DNA of 64,000 bases from Candidatus Melainabacteria bacterium (GCA_016716405.1 JADJWK010000003.1:744001-808000), one strand, 5' to 3'; shown: positions 52,790 to 62,037, numbered from the stretch's first letter. Notes: a model not told the origin generated them from the letters alone. Made by a program: numbers and translations.

Positions 52790-53902
52790 TCATTTCTTCT
52801 TCAGCAGTTTCCAGGCCTTTCTCCTGGTCAGCTTCGCCGCCGCTTTCAGTCCCTGGTCGCCGTTATGGGCCAGGCTCAGAGGCCCGCGCTTGCGCTCCCA
52901 ATTGGCTACGGACGCAGCACTCACTCCCACCAGACGCGCAAACTCGCTCTTGTTGAGCTCCAGGCTTTCGCGCAGACTCTGCACTTCCGGCCCGGTCGGG
53001 ATGCCGCTCTTGAAACCGGAAAAGCCTGATCGGCGCGGCGGTCTCCCGGCAGCATCGCGATCCGCCTTGCCAGATCCTGTTTGCCCGTATCCGGTCTTAC
53101 CAGACGATGAGAATCGCGACTCAGATAGAGACGGCTCGATATCCGGGGAAGAACCGTCTGCGACCACTAGCTCGATGCCGAATATGTCGCTGAGCTCGTC
53201 ATCCCGCACTTGCTCGCGTCCGCCGGGTCTCTCACCGGTCTCCTTCAGGATGAGCGAGGAAGCGGAATCAGCCGAGATGAGCTGCTCCGAGTCGACACCC
53301 CTGAGCAGAAATAGCAATTCAGGCGACTCATCGAGCCTCGATCCCACTCCGTAGAGCGCCGCGCAGACATGCTTGCACATCACCGCCCAGTCCGGACAAG
53401 TGCAATGGAGCTTTATCTCGGACGGCAGAGGAAAGAGGCCGGTATCGACATTGGTGACTACCTCCATCACCTCGTCCGAAAGACGCCCCTGGAGAAGCTC
53501 GATCAAAGAGCCGATCCGGCCTGCGCAGCGTCGCTTCACGTCGAGCCACCTCTGCGCTGGCAGGGGCTCTACGGCAATCTTCACATGGTACATCGAAGAG
53601 CCGCTCACCATAGCTGTGACCGCACCGGCTGCGATCTCCAGATGACAGACCGAACCGTTGCGCACATAGGTGCGACCGCGAGGCAGGCGGTTTCTGTAGT
53701 CGGAGAAAGACTCCAGATGCTCGCACCAGGATCGGCCCCAGAATGTCCGGGCTATTGTTCTGCCTTCTATCGAAATGGGCTGGACCTTCTTGCCGGTGCG
53801 CTCGAGATCATCGACAATCTTCCTGGCTCTGGAGCGGCGAGTCGAGACGGGAACGTATCTCCCCCAGCCCGAGTAACCGCTGAAATCGTCGTAACCGCTC
53901 AT
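52790..53902 (-). CDS. SWIM zinc-finger protein with C-terminal HTH
   Basis: The 370-residue protein has GRSWCEHLESFSDYRNRLPR near residue 55, a typical opening for bacterial SWIM proteins, and a SWIM finger LHCTCPDWAVMCKHVCAALY (Cys-x-Cys-x6-Cys-x-His, about residues 165-185). After a disordered Ser/Gly-rich linker an HTH of the XRE kind follows (SLELNKSEFARLVGVSAASV, about 320-340). SWIM proteins are usually partners of SNF2 helicases, and here the SNF2 gene lies immediately upstream with an ATGA overlap. The added HTH suggests sequence-specific DNA recruitment. Confidence 0.88.
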   Translation of the reverse strand: MSGYDDFSGYSGWGRYVPVSTRRSRARKIVDDLERTGKKVQPISIEGRTIARTFWGRSWCEHLESFSDYRNRLPRGRTYVRNGSVCHLEIAAGAVTAMVSGSSMYHVKIAVEPLPAQRWLDVKRRCAGRIGSLIELLQGRLSDEVMEVVTNVDTGLFPLPSEIKLHCTCPDWAVMCKHVCAALYGVGSRLDESPELLFLLRGVDSEQLISADSASSLILKETGERPGGREQVRDDELSDIFGIELVVADGSSPDIEPSLSESRFSSSGKTGYGQTGSGKADRDAAGRPPRRSGFSGFKSGIPTGPEVQSLRESLELNKSEFARLVGVSAASVANWERKRGPLSLAHNGDQGLKAAAKLTRRKAWKLLKKK

Positions 53903-56772
53903 CGCTCCTCTCCCACCCTTACTCTGTCGAGATCAAGACGGATTATATCCATCAGTTCATTGTCGCTCATCTCGGTCAACAAGCTCTCGGCGCCACCTGT
54001 TAGTATAGATTCTGCCAGCGCCGATTTCTCGTCTATCAGGGCATCGATTTTCTCTTCTATCGTCCCGAGACACACGAACTTATGGACCAGGACGTTGCGG
54101 TGCTGGCCGATTCGGTAGGCTCTGTCCGTGGCCTGATTCTCCACCGCCGGGTTCCACCAGCGATCGAAGTGCACCACGTGCGATGCGGCAGTGAGATTGA
54201 GCCCGGTACCACCCGCCTTGAGAGAAAGCACGACAAACGGAGGGCCGCCATCGCTCTGGAAAGCGTCCACCAGACCTTTGCGTTTTTTCACCGCGGTTCC
54301 GCCATGGAGCACCAGGCCTGGCCGGCCGAAAACACCGGCGAGGTGCTCTGCCAGGGCCTCGGTAATCTCGCGAAACTGGGTGAAGACCAGTACTTTCTCG
54401 CGCCTGGAGGCGATCTCCTCGCATATAGCCGCCAGCCTGCCGAATTTGCCGCTCCTGGCGGCGGCGAAGTCACCATCGCCTGATAGCTGAGCGGGATGGT
54501 TGCAAATTTGCTTGAAACGCATCAGGTAAGCAAGGACGAGACCGCGACGCTCGATCCCCTCGACCTCTTTGAGAGCCCTGCCGAACTCTTCGACCGAGCG
54601 CGCATAAAGTGCCGCCTGCTCGCGGCCCAGCCCGCAGTGGACCTTGACCTCCGTCTTGTCCGGCAAATCAGCGATGATCGAGCGGTCCGACTTGAGCCGG
54701 CGCAGAATATACGGGCTGACGAGATCGCGCAGTGGCGAATAGCGACTGTGCTCTCTTTCCTCGAGAGACTTCACGAAGCTCTTGAAACTAGCGGAAGAGC
54801 CCAGCAGTCCCGGACAGAGAAAGTCGAAGAGAGACCAGAGATCAGAGAGCCTGTTCTCGACCGGTGTGCCGGTGAGGGCTATTCGAGCCTCGCTTTTGAG
54901 CTTCTTCACCGCCCGGGTCTGTTGCGAGCCCGGGTTCTTTATCGCCTGCGCCTCATCCAGGATCACCAGACGCCAGCTCCGCTCGAGCAGCCATGGCTGG
55001 CGCACGAGCATCCCGTATGTGGTCATGACCACGTCCACACCCGGAAACGCCCCCTGAGGATCCGCCGCCACGGCAGCAAGCTCTTCCGGGGAGGACTCGG
55101 AAGAATGCGCGTAGAAAGCAGAAAGCGCCGGCGCGAACTTCTCGAGCTCAGCCCTCCAGTTCGAGAGAAGCGAAGCCGGTAGCACCAGCAGCGATGGCGC
55201 TCTGCCGGTTTTACCGTTGTCCTGCTCCTTGTCCTGCTCCTTAAGCGAAGAAAGTACCGAGAGCACCTGGATCGTCTTACCCAGACCCATATCGTCGGCC
55301 AGGCAGGCGCCGAGCCCCAGGCTGGATAGAAACCAGAGCCAGTCGTGGCCTGTCTTCTGGTAAGGTCTGAGGGTGGCACGAAAGTCCTTGCTGACTTTCG
55401 CCTTCACAAGCCGATCGGGATGACGCAAGCCTTCTAGAAGCTCGGTCAGCCAGGTCCCGGCGTTGACGAAGGACCAATCGAGGTCTCTATCGATGGCGGC
55501 CCCCCGGTCCCCGTCCAGCCCTTGCCAGGCACCGGCAAGCATGCGCATCCCCTCGATAAAAGAGATGCCGTCCGACCCTGCTGCCTGCTCCAGTCGCTTC
55601 CAGTGCTCGAGAGCCTCGCTGAGCTTATCCCGGTCCACCTCCAGCCAGCGGCCCTTGAGAAAGACCAGACCCTCTCCCTGACTGAGAAGATGCTCAATCT
55701 CCTTGACCGTCAGGGACTGCCCGTCGAGCACCAGATCCACCCTGAAATCGAGCAAGGAGTCGGCACCGACGAATGTTTTCTTGGAATCGCCTATGGTGAC
55801 CGCCACCCGGGGGCGGGGCCGCCGGTGCCACCAGTCGGGCAACCTGACTATGACACCACTCTCCTCCAGCAACGGCACTTCCTTCAGGAAGCGGTAAGCC
55901 TCCTCCGGCGTCCAGCGAAGAGCCTGGAAGATCTCGTTGCTGCCGGCAAGCTGCTCGACCAGCTTGCTCTGCCTGGCCGCCCGGTGCACCGGCGCCAGCA
56001 GATTGACCAGAGCCTTCTTGTTGCCTGCCCCGGCATACTCCAGAAGAGCGTTCCTCAGGGGCTGATACTGGATCCGGCCGGCTTGCGAGACCTTCGGAGC
56101 ATATGTGGCAAGAAAAGCGAAGGGGAAATCCGGGTCTCGCTTGTTCTCCGCCAGGTGAAAGCAGACACGGCCGACCTGATGCCAGACCGGAGCGTTCTTT
56201 TTGATCCAGTCCGTGAGACTCCCGCCGGCATCGGCAACCTCGGATCTTACCCAGCCGTCCAACTCGGACCAGAGACTCAGAATAAGCTCGCTGTCTATAT
56301 ATTCGGCACCCGGCGCCGGCGGAACGCCACGGAGCAAGGCGGCAAGCTCGGTCTGAGAAGGCGGTGCGATCGGCTCGGGCACGCCCTCTACACCTTCGGG
56401 GGTGCGGCAGAGCTGGTGCATATAAAGAGACGCGACTTCTCTCCAGAAGGCGACCGAGGCGCCCTGGTCCACATCGCCTTTCCGGGCCGCCAGACTGAAA
56501 ATGCCGGCCCCTCTGCCCTTCTCGAAGGCAGAGGCGATATTCAGGCTCGATTTCGAGAGGCTTTCCCTGTCCGGACTGGTCTCGATGACCAGCCGCCCGG
56601 ATGGCGATACGGCGATCTCAAGCATACCCGGAATCCTAAACTGCTTTACTGGGGAGCAGGCAGGGCCCAATGTGAGAATAAGCTCATTATCCGGAGGATA
56701 GATCGGGACGGGACAGCCCGCAACATTGCCTGCCGGCGCCTCCGGTCCCGGAGAGAGCGCCGGGGGAACCAT
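53899..56772 (-). CDS. SNF2-family DNA translocase/helicase
   Basis: I use ATG 56772, with GGAG 4 nt upstream; a GTG at 56787 would add five residues. The 957-residue protein has an N-terminal region of about 450 residues containing the bacterial SNF2-associated domain (SQGEGLVFLKGRWLEVDRDK). The motor follows: Walker A DDMGLGKTIQ near residue 494, DEAQ box near 604, ALTGTPVENRLSDLWSLFDF, and the second lobe with VLVFTQFREITEAL, LKAGGTGLNLTAASHV and the QATDRAYRIGQ motif. It remodels protein-DNA complexes using ATP and probably works with the SWIM protein translated right after it. Confidence 0.93.
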   Translation of the reverse strand: MVPPALSPGPEAPAGNVAGCPVPIYPPDNELILTLGPACSPVKQFRIPGMLEIAVSPSGRLVIETSPDRESLSKSSLNIASAFEKGRGAGIFSLAARKGDVDQGASVAFWREVASLYMHQLCRTPEGVEGVPEPIAPPSQTELAALLRGVPPAPGAEYIDSELILSLWSELDGWVRSEVADAGGSLTDWIKKNAPVWHQVGRVCFHLAENKRDPDFPFAFLATYAPKVSQAGRIQYQPLRNALLEYAGAGNKKALVNLLAPVHRAARQSKLVEQLAGSNEIFQALRWTPEEAYRFLKEVPLLEESGVIVRLPDWWHRRPRPRVAVTIGDSKKTFVGADSLLDFRVDLVLDGQSLTVKEIEHLLSQGEGLVFLKGRWLEVDRDKLSEALEHWKRLEQAAGSDGISFIEGMRMLAGAWQGLDGDRGAAIDRDLDWSFVNAGTWLTELLEGLRHPDRLVKAKVSKDFRATLRPYQKTGHDWLWFLSSLGLGACLADDMGLGKTIQVLSVLSSLKEQDKEQDNGKTGRAPSLLVLPASLLSNWRAELEKFAPALSAFYAHSSESSPEELAAVAADPQGAFPGVDVVMTTYGMLVRQPWLLERSWRLVILDEAQAIKNPGSQQTRAVKKLKSEARIALTGTPVENRLSDLWSLFDFLCPGLLGSSASFKSFVKSLEEREHSRYSPLRDLVSPYILRRLKSDRSIIADLPDKTEVKVHCGLGREQAALYARSVEEFGRALKEVEGIERRGLVLAYLMRFKQICNHPAQLSGDGDFAAARSGKFGRLAAICEEIASRREKVLVFTQFREITEALAEHLAGVFGRPGLVLHGGTAVKKRKGLVDAFQSDGGPPFVVLSLKAGGTGLNLTAASHVVHFDRWWNPAVENQATDRAYRIGQHRNVLVHKFVCLGTIEEKIDALIDEKSALAESILTGGAESLLTEMSDNELMDIIRLDLDRVRVGEER

Positions 56773-56897
56773 AACACTCCGACACACTTGTCAACAAGCA
56801 TAGATGGTGGATGGTAGTATTTTGCCGATTAGATAGTCGTCTTTCACCGGTAGCACATTTGTCTGGTAAATCCCATACCGAGCCAGGGACTGACCTC

Positions 56898-57848
56898 ATG
56901 CCTATAGCCTCTCCTTCTCGACCCGCCAAAAAGCGTATTACCAAGCACTCGATCGTCGACAAGCCCATGGCGACGAGCCGCAGGACCATCCTCGATCTTC
57001 TGCGGATTATCCACAGCAAGGCCGTGCCTGGTTATCTCATCGGCGAGTTCGATTGCACCTATGCCAATGAGCTGCGCAAGACCCTCGCCAGCCGCGGCTC
57101 CAGGGTGACGGTCACGGCCATACTCCTGAAAGCCGTCGCCATCGCTCAGCAGGAGCACCCCCGGAGCCGGACCGAGGTCCTGCCTTTCGGAAGAGAGGTC
57201 ACCTATCACGATATCGTCGCCGGCTTCACCGCCGAGCGTGTGATCAACGGGCAGCCCACGGTATTCCTGGGCGAGATCGATGCTCCCATCACCAAACCCC
57301 TGCGAGAAATCGCCCTGGAGCTCAAAGACTACGGTGACGCGCCGATTGCCGATGTCAGGCCCTTGAAACTGCAAGAGCAATTCTCGCGCCTGCCCGGCAT
57401 GCTGCGGAGCATCATCCTCAGGCTCGGCCAGGCTTTTCCGACTCTGCGCCTGCAGTGCCAGCACGCTACTTTCGGTGTGAGCTCCCTGGGCAAGTTCGGG
57501 ATCCACTCCCTTTTCACCCCCTGCCTCTGCACCGCCACTTTCGGAATCGGCTCCGCCGAAGACCGGGTCGTCGTCGTTGACGGCGAGCTGGCAATCAGAC
57601 AGTGTATGGCGGTCTCCCTGATCTTCGATCAGCGCGTCCTCGATAGTGGCGCCGCCGGTGCTTTCGTCGATTGTGTCAGAAACCTTTTCGAGGGCGGGCT
57701 CGACGAGCACCTTGCCGAAGAAGAGCGCCTGGCGAGAAAATCGGATCGGGTTGAAGAGTCGGATCGGTTGCGGGTAAAGGACGAGAGTCCGGTCAAGGAG
57801 AAAGAGCCGGCACTGTCATTACAGCCGCCTGCGCTGGAACTGGTTTGA
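56898..57848 (+). CDS. 2-oxoacid dehydrogenase E2 acyltransferase-like protein, catalytic His missing
   Basis: ATG 56898 follows AGGGA; upstream codons are unsupported. The 316-residue protein matches the E2 catalytic domain (VTVTAILLKAVAIAQQEHP, VVVVDGELAIRQCMAVSLIFD) but has no lipoyl or subunit-binding domain. The motif that should read DHRVxDG is DQRVLDSG, so the catalytic His is Gln. A charged tail of about 40 residues follows. It might be a structural or regulatory relative, or a CoA-binding protein. No dehydrogenase genes are nearby. Divergent from the SNF2 gene. Confidence 0.72.
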   Translation: MPIASPSRPAKKRITKHSIVDKPMATSRRTILDLLRIIHSKAVPGYLIGEFDCTYANELRKTLASRGSRVTVTAILLKAVAIAQQEHPRSRTEVLPFGREVTYHDIVAGFTAERVINGQPTVFLGEIDAPITKPLREIALELKDYGDAPIADVRPLKLQEQFSRLPGMLRSIILRLGQAFPTLRLQCQHATFGVSSLGKFGIHSLFTPCLCTATFGIGSAEDRVVVVDGELAIRQCMAVSLIFDQRVLDSGAAGAFVDCVRNLFEGGLDEHLAEEERLARKSDRVEESDRLRVKDESPVKEKEPALSLQPPALELV

Positions 57849-57865
57849 AGAAGCTCGATCGGGTC

Positions 57866-58735
57866 TTATCGAGGCCGCATTTCGAGGTATCTAGCCGCAT
57901 CGACCCTCAGACCCGGCTTTGACAGACCGTTTGCTCGAATATACTCATCCACCTCTCTGGCGCGCTTGGCGCTCGAAGGATGGCTGTTGAGAAACTCGAT
58001 ATTGAGACGCCCCCGGCTCAGCTCATAGAGCTTCTCCTGCAGGGTCACCATGCAACGAGGATCGTAACCGGCTTTCGTCATCAAATCGACACCGGCTATG
58101 TCGGCGTCGTACTCGTGGCCGCGCGAGAATTTCTGCATGAGAAGGTACTTCCCGATCTTCACCACATGGGAGCCGGTCAAATCCCTGCCGGTTAGTTTGC
58201 CCAGAAGTCCGACCAGGAGCCTTGTCCCGGTCAGATTGCGCAGACGGGCGCTGATGTGGTTTTCGGTGATGTGACCGATCTCGTGGCTGAGCACCGCGGC
58301 GAGCTCTCCCTCAGAATCGAGTCGCCGCAGCATTCCGGTGGTGATATAAATAAACCCGCCGGGAATGGCAAAAGCGTTTACCGTCTCGTTGTCGTCAAGG
58401 ACGGTGAAAGTCAGAGCCCTCGTGCCCCCGGCCTGCGCTGCCAGCCTGGCGCCGACACCGGACACATAGCCGGTCAGGCTCCTGCTGGCCGAAACTTTCT
58501 GAGTCTTGAGAATCTCGGCATTCATCTCTTTGCCGATCCGCTCTTCCTCGGCCGGTGGCAGGGAGATAAAACGGCTGGCTCCGTCGAGCTTCTCAATCAC
58601 CTTGCTGCCCGAGGGCTGCCTGACCGAAGCGCCCTGCGCCAGAGCAGGGATTCCCGAGGTCGACGCCGTCAGATACAGTAAGACCGCCACCAGACAGGAG
58701 ACCGGAAGAAGGCGGCGCTGACCTCTGTGTTCCAT
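57866..58735 (-). CDS. M48-family metalloprotease, exported
   Basis: The 289-residue protein has a signal peptide (about residues 1-34). The zinc site is VLSHEIGHITENH (HExxH, about residue 150) with the third ligand in RGHEYDADIAGVDLM. The family (BepA/LoiP type) degrades or refolds outer-membrane proteins in the periplasm. The C-terminal TPR of BepA is absent, so LoiP-like in size. It is divergent from the MsrA gene, 70 bp apart, so both may serve envelope protein repair. Confidence 0.9.
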   Translation of the reverse strand: MEHRGQRRLLPVSCLVAVLLYLTASTSGIPALAQGASVRQPSGSKVIEKLDGASRFISLPPAEEERIGKEMNAEILKTQKVSASRSLTGYVSGVGARLAAQAGGTRALTFTVLDDNETVNAFAIPGGFIYITTGMLRRLDSEGELAAVLSHEIGHITENHISARLRNLTGTRLLVGLLGKLTGRDLTGSHVVKIGKYLLMQKFSRGHEYDADIAGVDLMTKAGYDPRCMVTLQEKLYELSRGRLNIEFLNSHPSSAKRAREVDEYIRANGLSKPGLRVDAARYLEMRPR

Positions 58736-58805
58736 AAGCTCTTGCTGTACCCCCGGTGTTCACGCAAAGTAAGATAATATAGAAAAGTGACCCGGGAGTG
58801 AACCG

Positions 58806-59363
58806 ATGAAGGCGACACTCAATCTAATTCTCCTCGTTTGCGCAGGTTACATGGTCTTCAATATGTTTTTCAAAGATACTGCCATCGCCAAGCTGCCCGA
58901 CCAGGGCAATCTCCACAAAGCGACCCTTGCCGCCGGGTGATTCTGGGGCGTTGAGGCGGCGCTTCAACAAATCGAAGGAGTCAAATACGCGACTTCGGGC
59001 TACACCGGCGGGACCACGGAAGACCCCACTTACCAGGACGTTTGCGGCGGCCGGACCGGGCACGCCGAGGCGGTGCAGGTCCTCTATGATCCTGACAAGC
59101 TCACTTTCCCGGAGCTCATAAAGAAATATCTGAGCACTTTCGCTCCCAGGCGCATCGGCTCTGATAAATTCAGCCAGTACAGGGCGGCTATCTTCTACCA
59201 TGACGACCGGCAGAGGCGCCAGGCTCTCGAGGTCCTGAGCGGGATGGGCTATGACAGGGATGCAGGCGAGCATCTTCTGGAGCCCGCCGGTGCCTTTTAT
59301 GCCGCCGAGGAATATCATCAGGACTATTACGACAAGATGTCCATGGGCGCGCGAGGCCGGTAG
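58806..59363 (+). CDS. msrA: Peptide methionine sulfoxide reductase A, probable selenoprotein (TGA = Sec at codon 45)
   Basis: The frame from ATG 58806 (GGGAGTGAACCG upstream) runs to 59363 if the TGA at 58938-58940 is read through: 185 residues. The N-terminus is a membrane anchor or signal (about residues 5-24). The TGA stands exactly where MsrA has its nucleophilic Cys, in the motif G-C-F-W-G, here G-TGA-F-W-G. The rest is a normal MsrA: GYTGGTTEDPTYQDVCGG, RTGHAEAVQVLYDP, AIFYHDD, and the EEYHQDYY end. A hairpin of the bacterial SECIS type follows the TGA. MsrA repairs S-methionine sulfoxide; anchoring places it on the envelope side. A nonsense mutation is the alternative. Confidence 0.85.
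58938..58968 (+). other. SECIS-like element behind in-frame TGA
   Basis: After TGA (58938-58940) nine bases lead into an 8-bp stem (GTTGAGGC with GCTTCAAC, one G-T pair), apical loop GGC (58958-58960), starting 17 nt after the TGA. Known bacterial SECIS elements have the apical loop about 16-37 nt after UGA and at least one G in the first two loop bases; both hold here. Confidence 0.7.
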
Positions 59364-59407
59364 CTCCGCAAGTTGTCCCCGGAGCGACGACGGAGAAACG
59401 CCGGCTG

Positions 59408-59413
59408 TATAAT
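59408..59413 (+). promoter_or_regulatory. -10 element of the secreted TPR/GW gene
   Basis: A perfect TATAAT, preceded by TG, lies 43 bp before the ATG at 59457. No good -35 is seen at 16-18 bp spacing. Confidence 0.5.
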
Positions 59414-59456
59414 GTAGCCTGCTTAGATTTTGTGTGTCTCGAGAACAGGAGTATTC

Positions 59457-61607
59457 ATGCTCTGCGTTACAAAGATCCCGGTCTGCCTCCTGACCGCGAC
59501 AGTTCTTCTCTGGTCCGGTGGCTCTGCTCTGGCATACGACTTTCCGGGCAAAGGCGACAGGCAGGCCTGGCTCCAGGCATGCGACATCGCCAATCAAAGC
59601 TCGTCAATGCTGCAGTCCGGTCAATTCGAAAGGGCTTTCGAGGGTTTCCACAAAGCGGTGGAGCTCTATTGCTTCGATCCGGTCCTCACCTACAACGTCG
59701 GTCTGGCGCACCAGCAGTACGCCTACATGGTCGGAAACGAGTCAGACAAACTCGCCCAGTTGAATCAGGCGCAGGAGTATTTCAAGAAAGCCGCGGATCT
59801 GAAACCGGACACACCGGAGATCTGGATCCACCTGGCAAACGTGCAGTGCGAGCTCGGCAAATACCGGGAAAGTCTCAGCAGCCTCGAGCGAACGCTCGAG
59901 CTCGCCTCGCTCTCAGAAAGCGATCGTGCCAGCGCTCTGCAGGCCATTGAAGTCGTGAAAGGCAAAATGTCCGCCGGCAGCGAATCGGCAAGCCAGCAAG
60001 ACTCGCAGACTCAGGGATCTATAAAGTGGAGAACATTCAAGAGCGATACGATCTCCCTGAGGTATCCGGAAGGATGGAAAGTCACAGCCGACGGCAAGAC
60101 GGGGCAGATCGACCTTGACGCCGCCGATGGTGGCAGACTGACTCTGCTCCCATTCTCGACGGACAAGATAATCTCACCATCTGCGGCACCATATGTTTTC
60201 AGCACGTTTATCAAACTGATTGCGCCGGCGGAGCAGTGGAGCCAGCCACAACGCATCGGGGAAGGCTCTTTTCAATCTACTTATTCGAATTCGAGCGAGG
60301 ATGGCGTCGCTGCCATTTCCTTCCGCAGCTACACGAGCTCGACTGCAGGGCGGGTTGCGGTGGCAAAACATCCGAAGAGCGCCGGTCCTTTTCCGGTGCA
60401 GGTCTTCGCCGAGATCATCGCCAGCCTGAGCCCGCTCAAACCACCAGAGATATCGAAGGGTGACGGCGGCTCGGACTCTTCTGCCGGTGACAGTGAAGAT
60501 GCTGCCGACGACGATTCGGACGCCGGCTCCGGTTCGGGATCGGACTCGGTTTCTGATTCCGGCTCAGGCTCCGGTTACCAGACAGGCGCGGACACAGGCT
60601 CGGAGACACAGACCGCAAATGGCGCCCCCGGTCAGAGCCCGGTGCCTTTCAGCGGCTGGACGACCTTCAGAGATCCGGACCAGGGCTCGTTCACAGTCGA
60701 AGTACCGGCAGGCTGGAAAGTAGAAGGCGGGATGGTGCGCCCGCGGCCTATCGACGCTCGCCCCTGGATGCGGACGATATCGCCTGACGGACTGGTGGCA
60801 GCCTTTATCGGCGACGGCCAGATCCCGGGATACACCATGCCCAACGGCCAGTTGACCGCCCTCGGATTCGGACCGGGCCGCTGGTACAACGGGTCACTGG
60901 TAGCCCAGTACATCCCGGCGAGGAAGTTCGCCGAGAAATACGCTATCAAGTACCTGAAACCCCACGCGACCGATATTCAGGTCGTGGAAGCCTATGACCA
61001 CCCCGACGTCGCCCGGGCTGTAAACGGCACCGTCGGGGCAAGCAAATCGGAAGCGGTCTCCATCAAGATCACCGCGAACAAGGGCGGGATGCCCCTGGTC
61101 GGCTACTATCTCTGCTGCACCAAGGCGACGGTCGGATACGGGACCGGCATGTGGTGGGTGACAAAGATCGCAGGAATAGTCTGTCCGGCTCAAATGGACC
61201 GGGCCGGGCTGGAATTGATCATGCACATGCTCCAGACATTCCAGATCGATCCCCAGTGGGGTAATGAATCAATCAAGACTGCCGGTCAAGTTTCCCGCAA
61301 CTACAGAGCCGCCAGCCAGCAACTCTCGAACTCGATAATGAGCCGCTACTGGAGCCAGCAGGCGGCAAACGAGAGTATCCACAATGCCTACTGGAACCGC
61401 CAGGCATCGCAGGATCGAGCCGCCAATCGATACTCGGATGCCTTCCGCGGTGTGGAGAACGTCCGGGATCCGAACACAGGCACCAATTATCAGGTCCAGT
61501 ACGGTCCCGACAGGCACTGGATAGACAATCTCGGCAACTACCAGGCCACGGATGCCAATACGGATCTGGGTCATCAGTGGCGCCAGCTCATGACTATTCC
61601 TGATTGA
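59457..61607 (+). CDS. Secreted TPR protein with two GW domains
   Basis: ATG 59457 lies 6 nt after AGGAG. A signal peptide (about residues 1-26, SALAYD) precedes TPR helices (about 30-180). Then come a first GW domain (ISLRYPEGWKV, about residue 200), a Ser/Asp/Gly-rich linker (about 345-395), and a second (GSFTVEVPAGWKVEGGMVRP, about residue 412). A Gln/Asn/Ser-rich helix and the end motif DPNTGTNYQVQYGPDRHW follow. Apart from the N-terminal domain this is the same architecture as the PDZ lipoprotein at 25944. Envelope protein of unknown function. Confidence 0.8.
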   Translation: MLCVTKIPVCLLTATVLLWSGGSALAYDFPGKGDRQAWLQACDIANQSSSMLQSGQFERAFEGFHKAVELYCFDPVLTYNVGLAHQQYAYMVGNESDKLAQLNQAQEYFKKAADLKPDTPEIWIHLANVQCELGKYRESLSSLERTLELASLSESDRASALQAIEVVKGKMSAGSESASQQDSQTQGSIKWRTFKSDTISLRYPEGWKVTADGKTGQIDLDAADGGRLTLLPFSTDKIISPSAAPYVFSTFIKLIAPAEQWSQPQRIGEGSFQSTYSNSSEDGVAAISFRSYTSSTAGRVAVAKHPKSAGPFPVQVFAEIIASLSPLKPPEISKGDGGSDSSAGDSEDAADDDSDAGSGSGSDSVSDSGSGSGYQTGADTGSETQTANGAPGQSPVPFSGWTTFRDPDQGSFTVEVPAGWKVEGGMVRPRPIDARPWMRTISPDGLVAAFIGDGQIPGYTMPNGQLTALGFGPGRWYNGSLVAQYIPARKFAEKYAIKYLKPHATDIQVVEAYDHPDVARAVNGTVGASKSEAVSIKITANKGGMPLVGYYLCCTKATVGYGTGMWWVTKIAGIVCPAQMDRAGLELIMHMLQTFQIDPQWGNESIKTAGQVSRNYRAASQQLSNSIMSRYWSQQAANESIHNAYWNRQASQDRAANRYSDAFRGVENVRDPNTGTNYQVQYGPDRHWIDNLGNYQATDANTDLGHQWRQLMTIPD

Positions 61608-62037
61608 GCTGTTTCTTCAACAATTCCAGCTGCGCTGTGTCCGGCTTGCCGAAGAGGACATCCTTGCCTTTCGTGAGATTGTTGGAGCGCAGCAGGCCGA
61701 CAGCGTTAGTGCCGTCCACGGCAACGAGGTAGGCAAGCTCGTTGCCACCGCAGTTGTGCGGCTGGCATAGCCACCCGGCGAGGCATTGCTTGCCGCCGCA
61801 TTGAACGATATCCATGGGACCGGCTGTCGCTTCCAGGGAATAAATCCAGGCGACCTTGTGAAATCTGGCAGGCACCATCTTCTGGTAGGCTGCAAAAGCC
61901 CTGGGATACTTCTTTTTCATCTCGAAGGGGTAGAGATCCGCCGCCCGGGCACTGGAGAAGATACTGGCGATGACGATAACGGCGACCAGCGCTATCGATA
62001 TGTTTGTGCCATATCCGGACAATCGAGAATCGAGCAT
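61594..62037 (-). CDS. Ivy-family lysozyme inhibitor
   Basis: The 147-residue protein has a signal peptide (about residues 1-33, ending in ARAAD). The C-terminal half contains LCQPHNCGGN, the C-x-P-H-x-C loop that plugs the active site of C-type lysozymes in Ivy proteins, followed by LAYLVAVDG and a GLL segment as in Ivy. Family role: protects peptidoglycan from host or predator lysozyme, or from the cell's own transglycosylases. It overlaps the end of the convergent TPR/GW gene by 14 bp. Confidence 0.85.
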   Translation of the reverse strand: MLDSRLSGYGTNISIALVAVIVIASIFSSARAADLYPFEMKKKYPRAFAAYQKMVPARFHKVAWIYSLEATAGPMDIVQCGGKQCLAGWLCQPHNCGGNELAYLVAVDGTNAVGLLRSNNLTKGKDVLFGKPDTAQLELLKKQLNQE

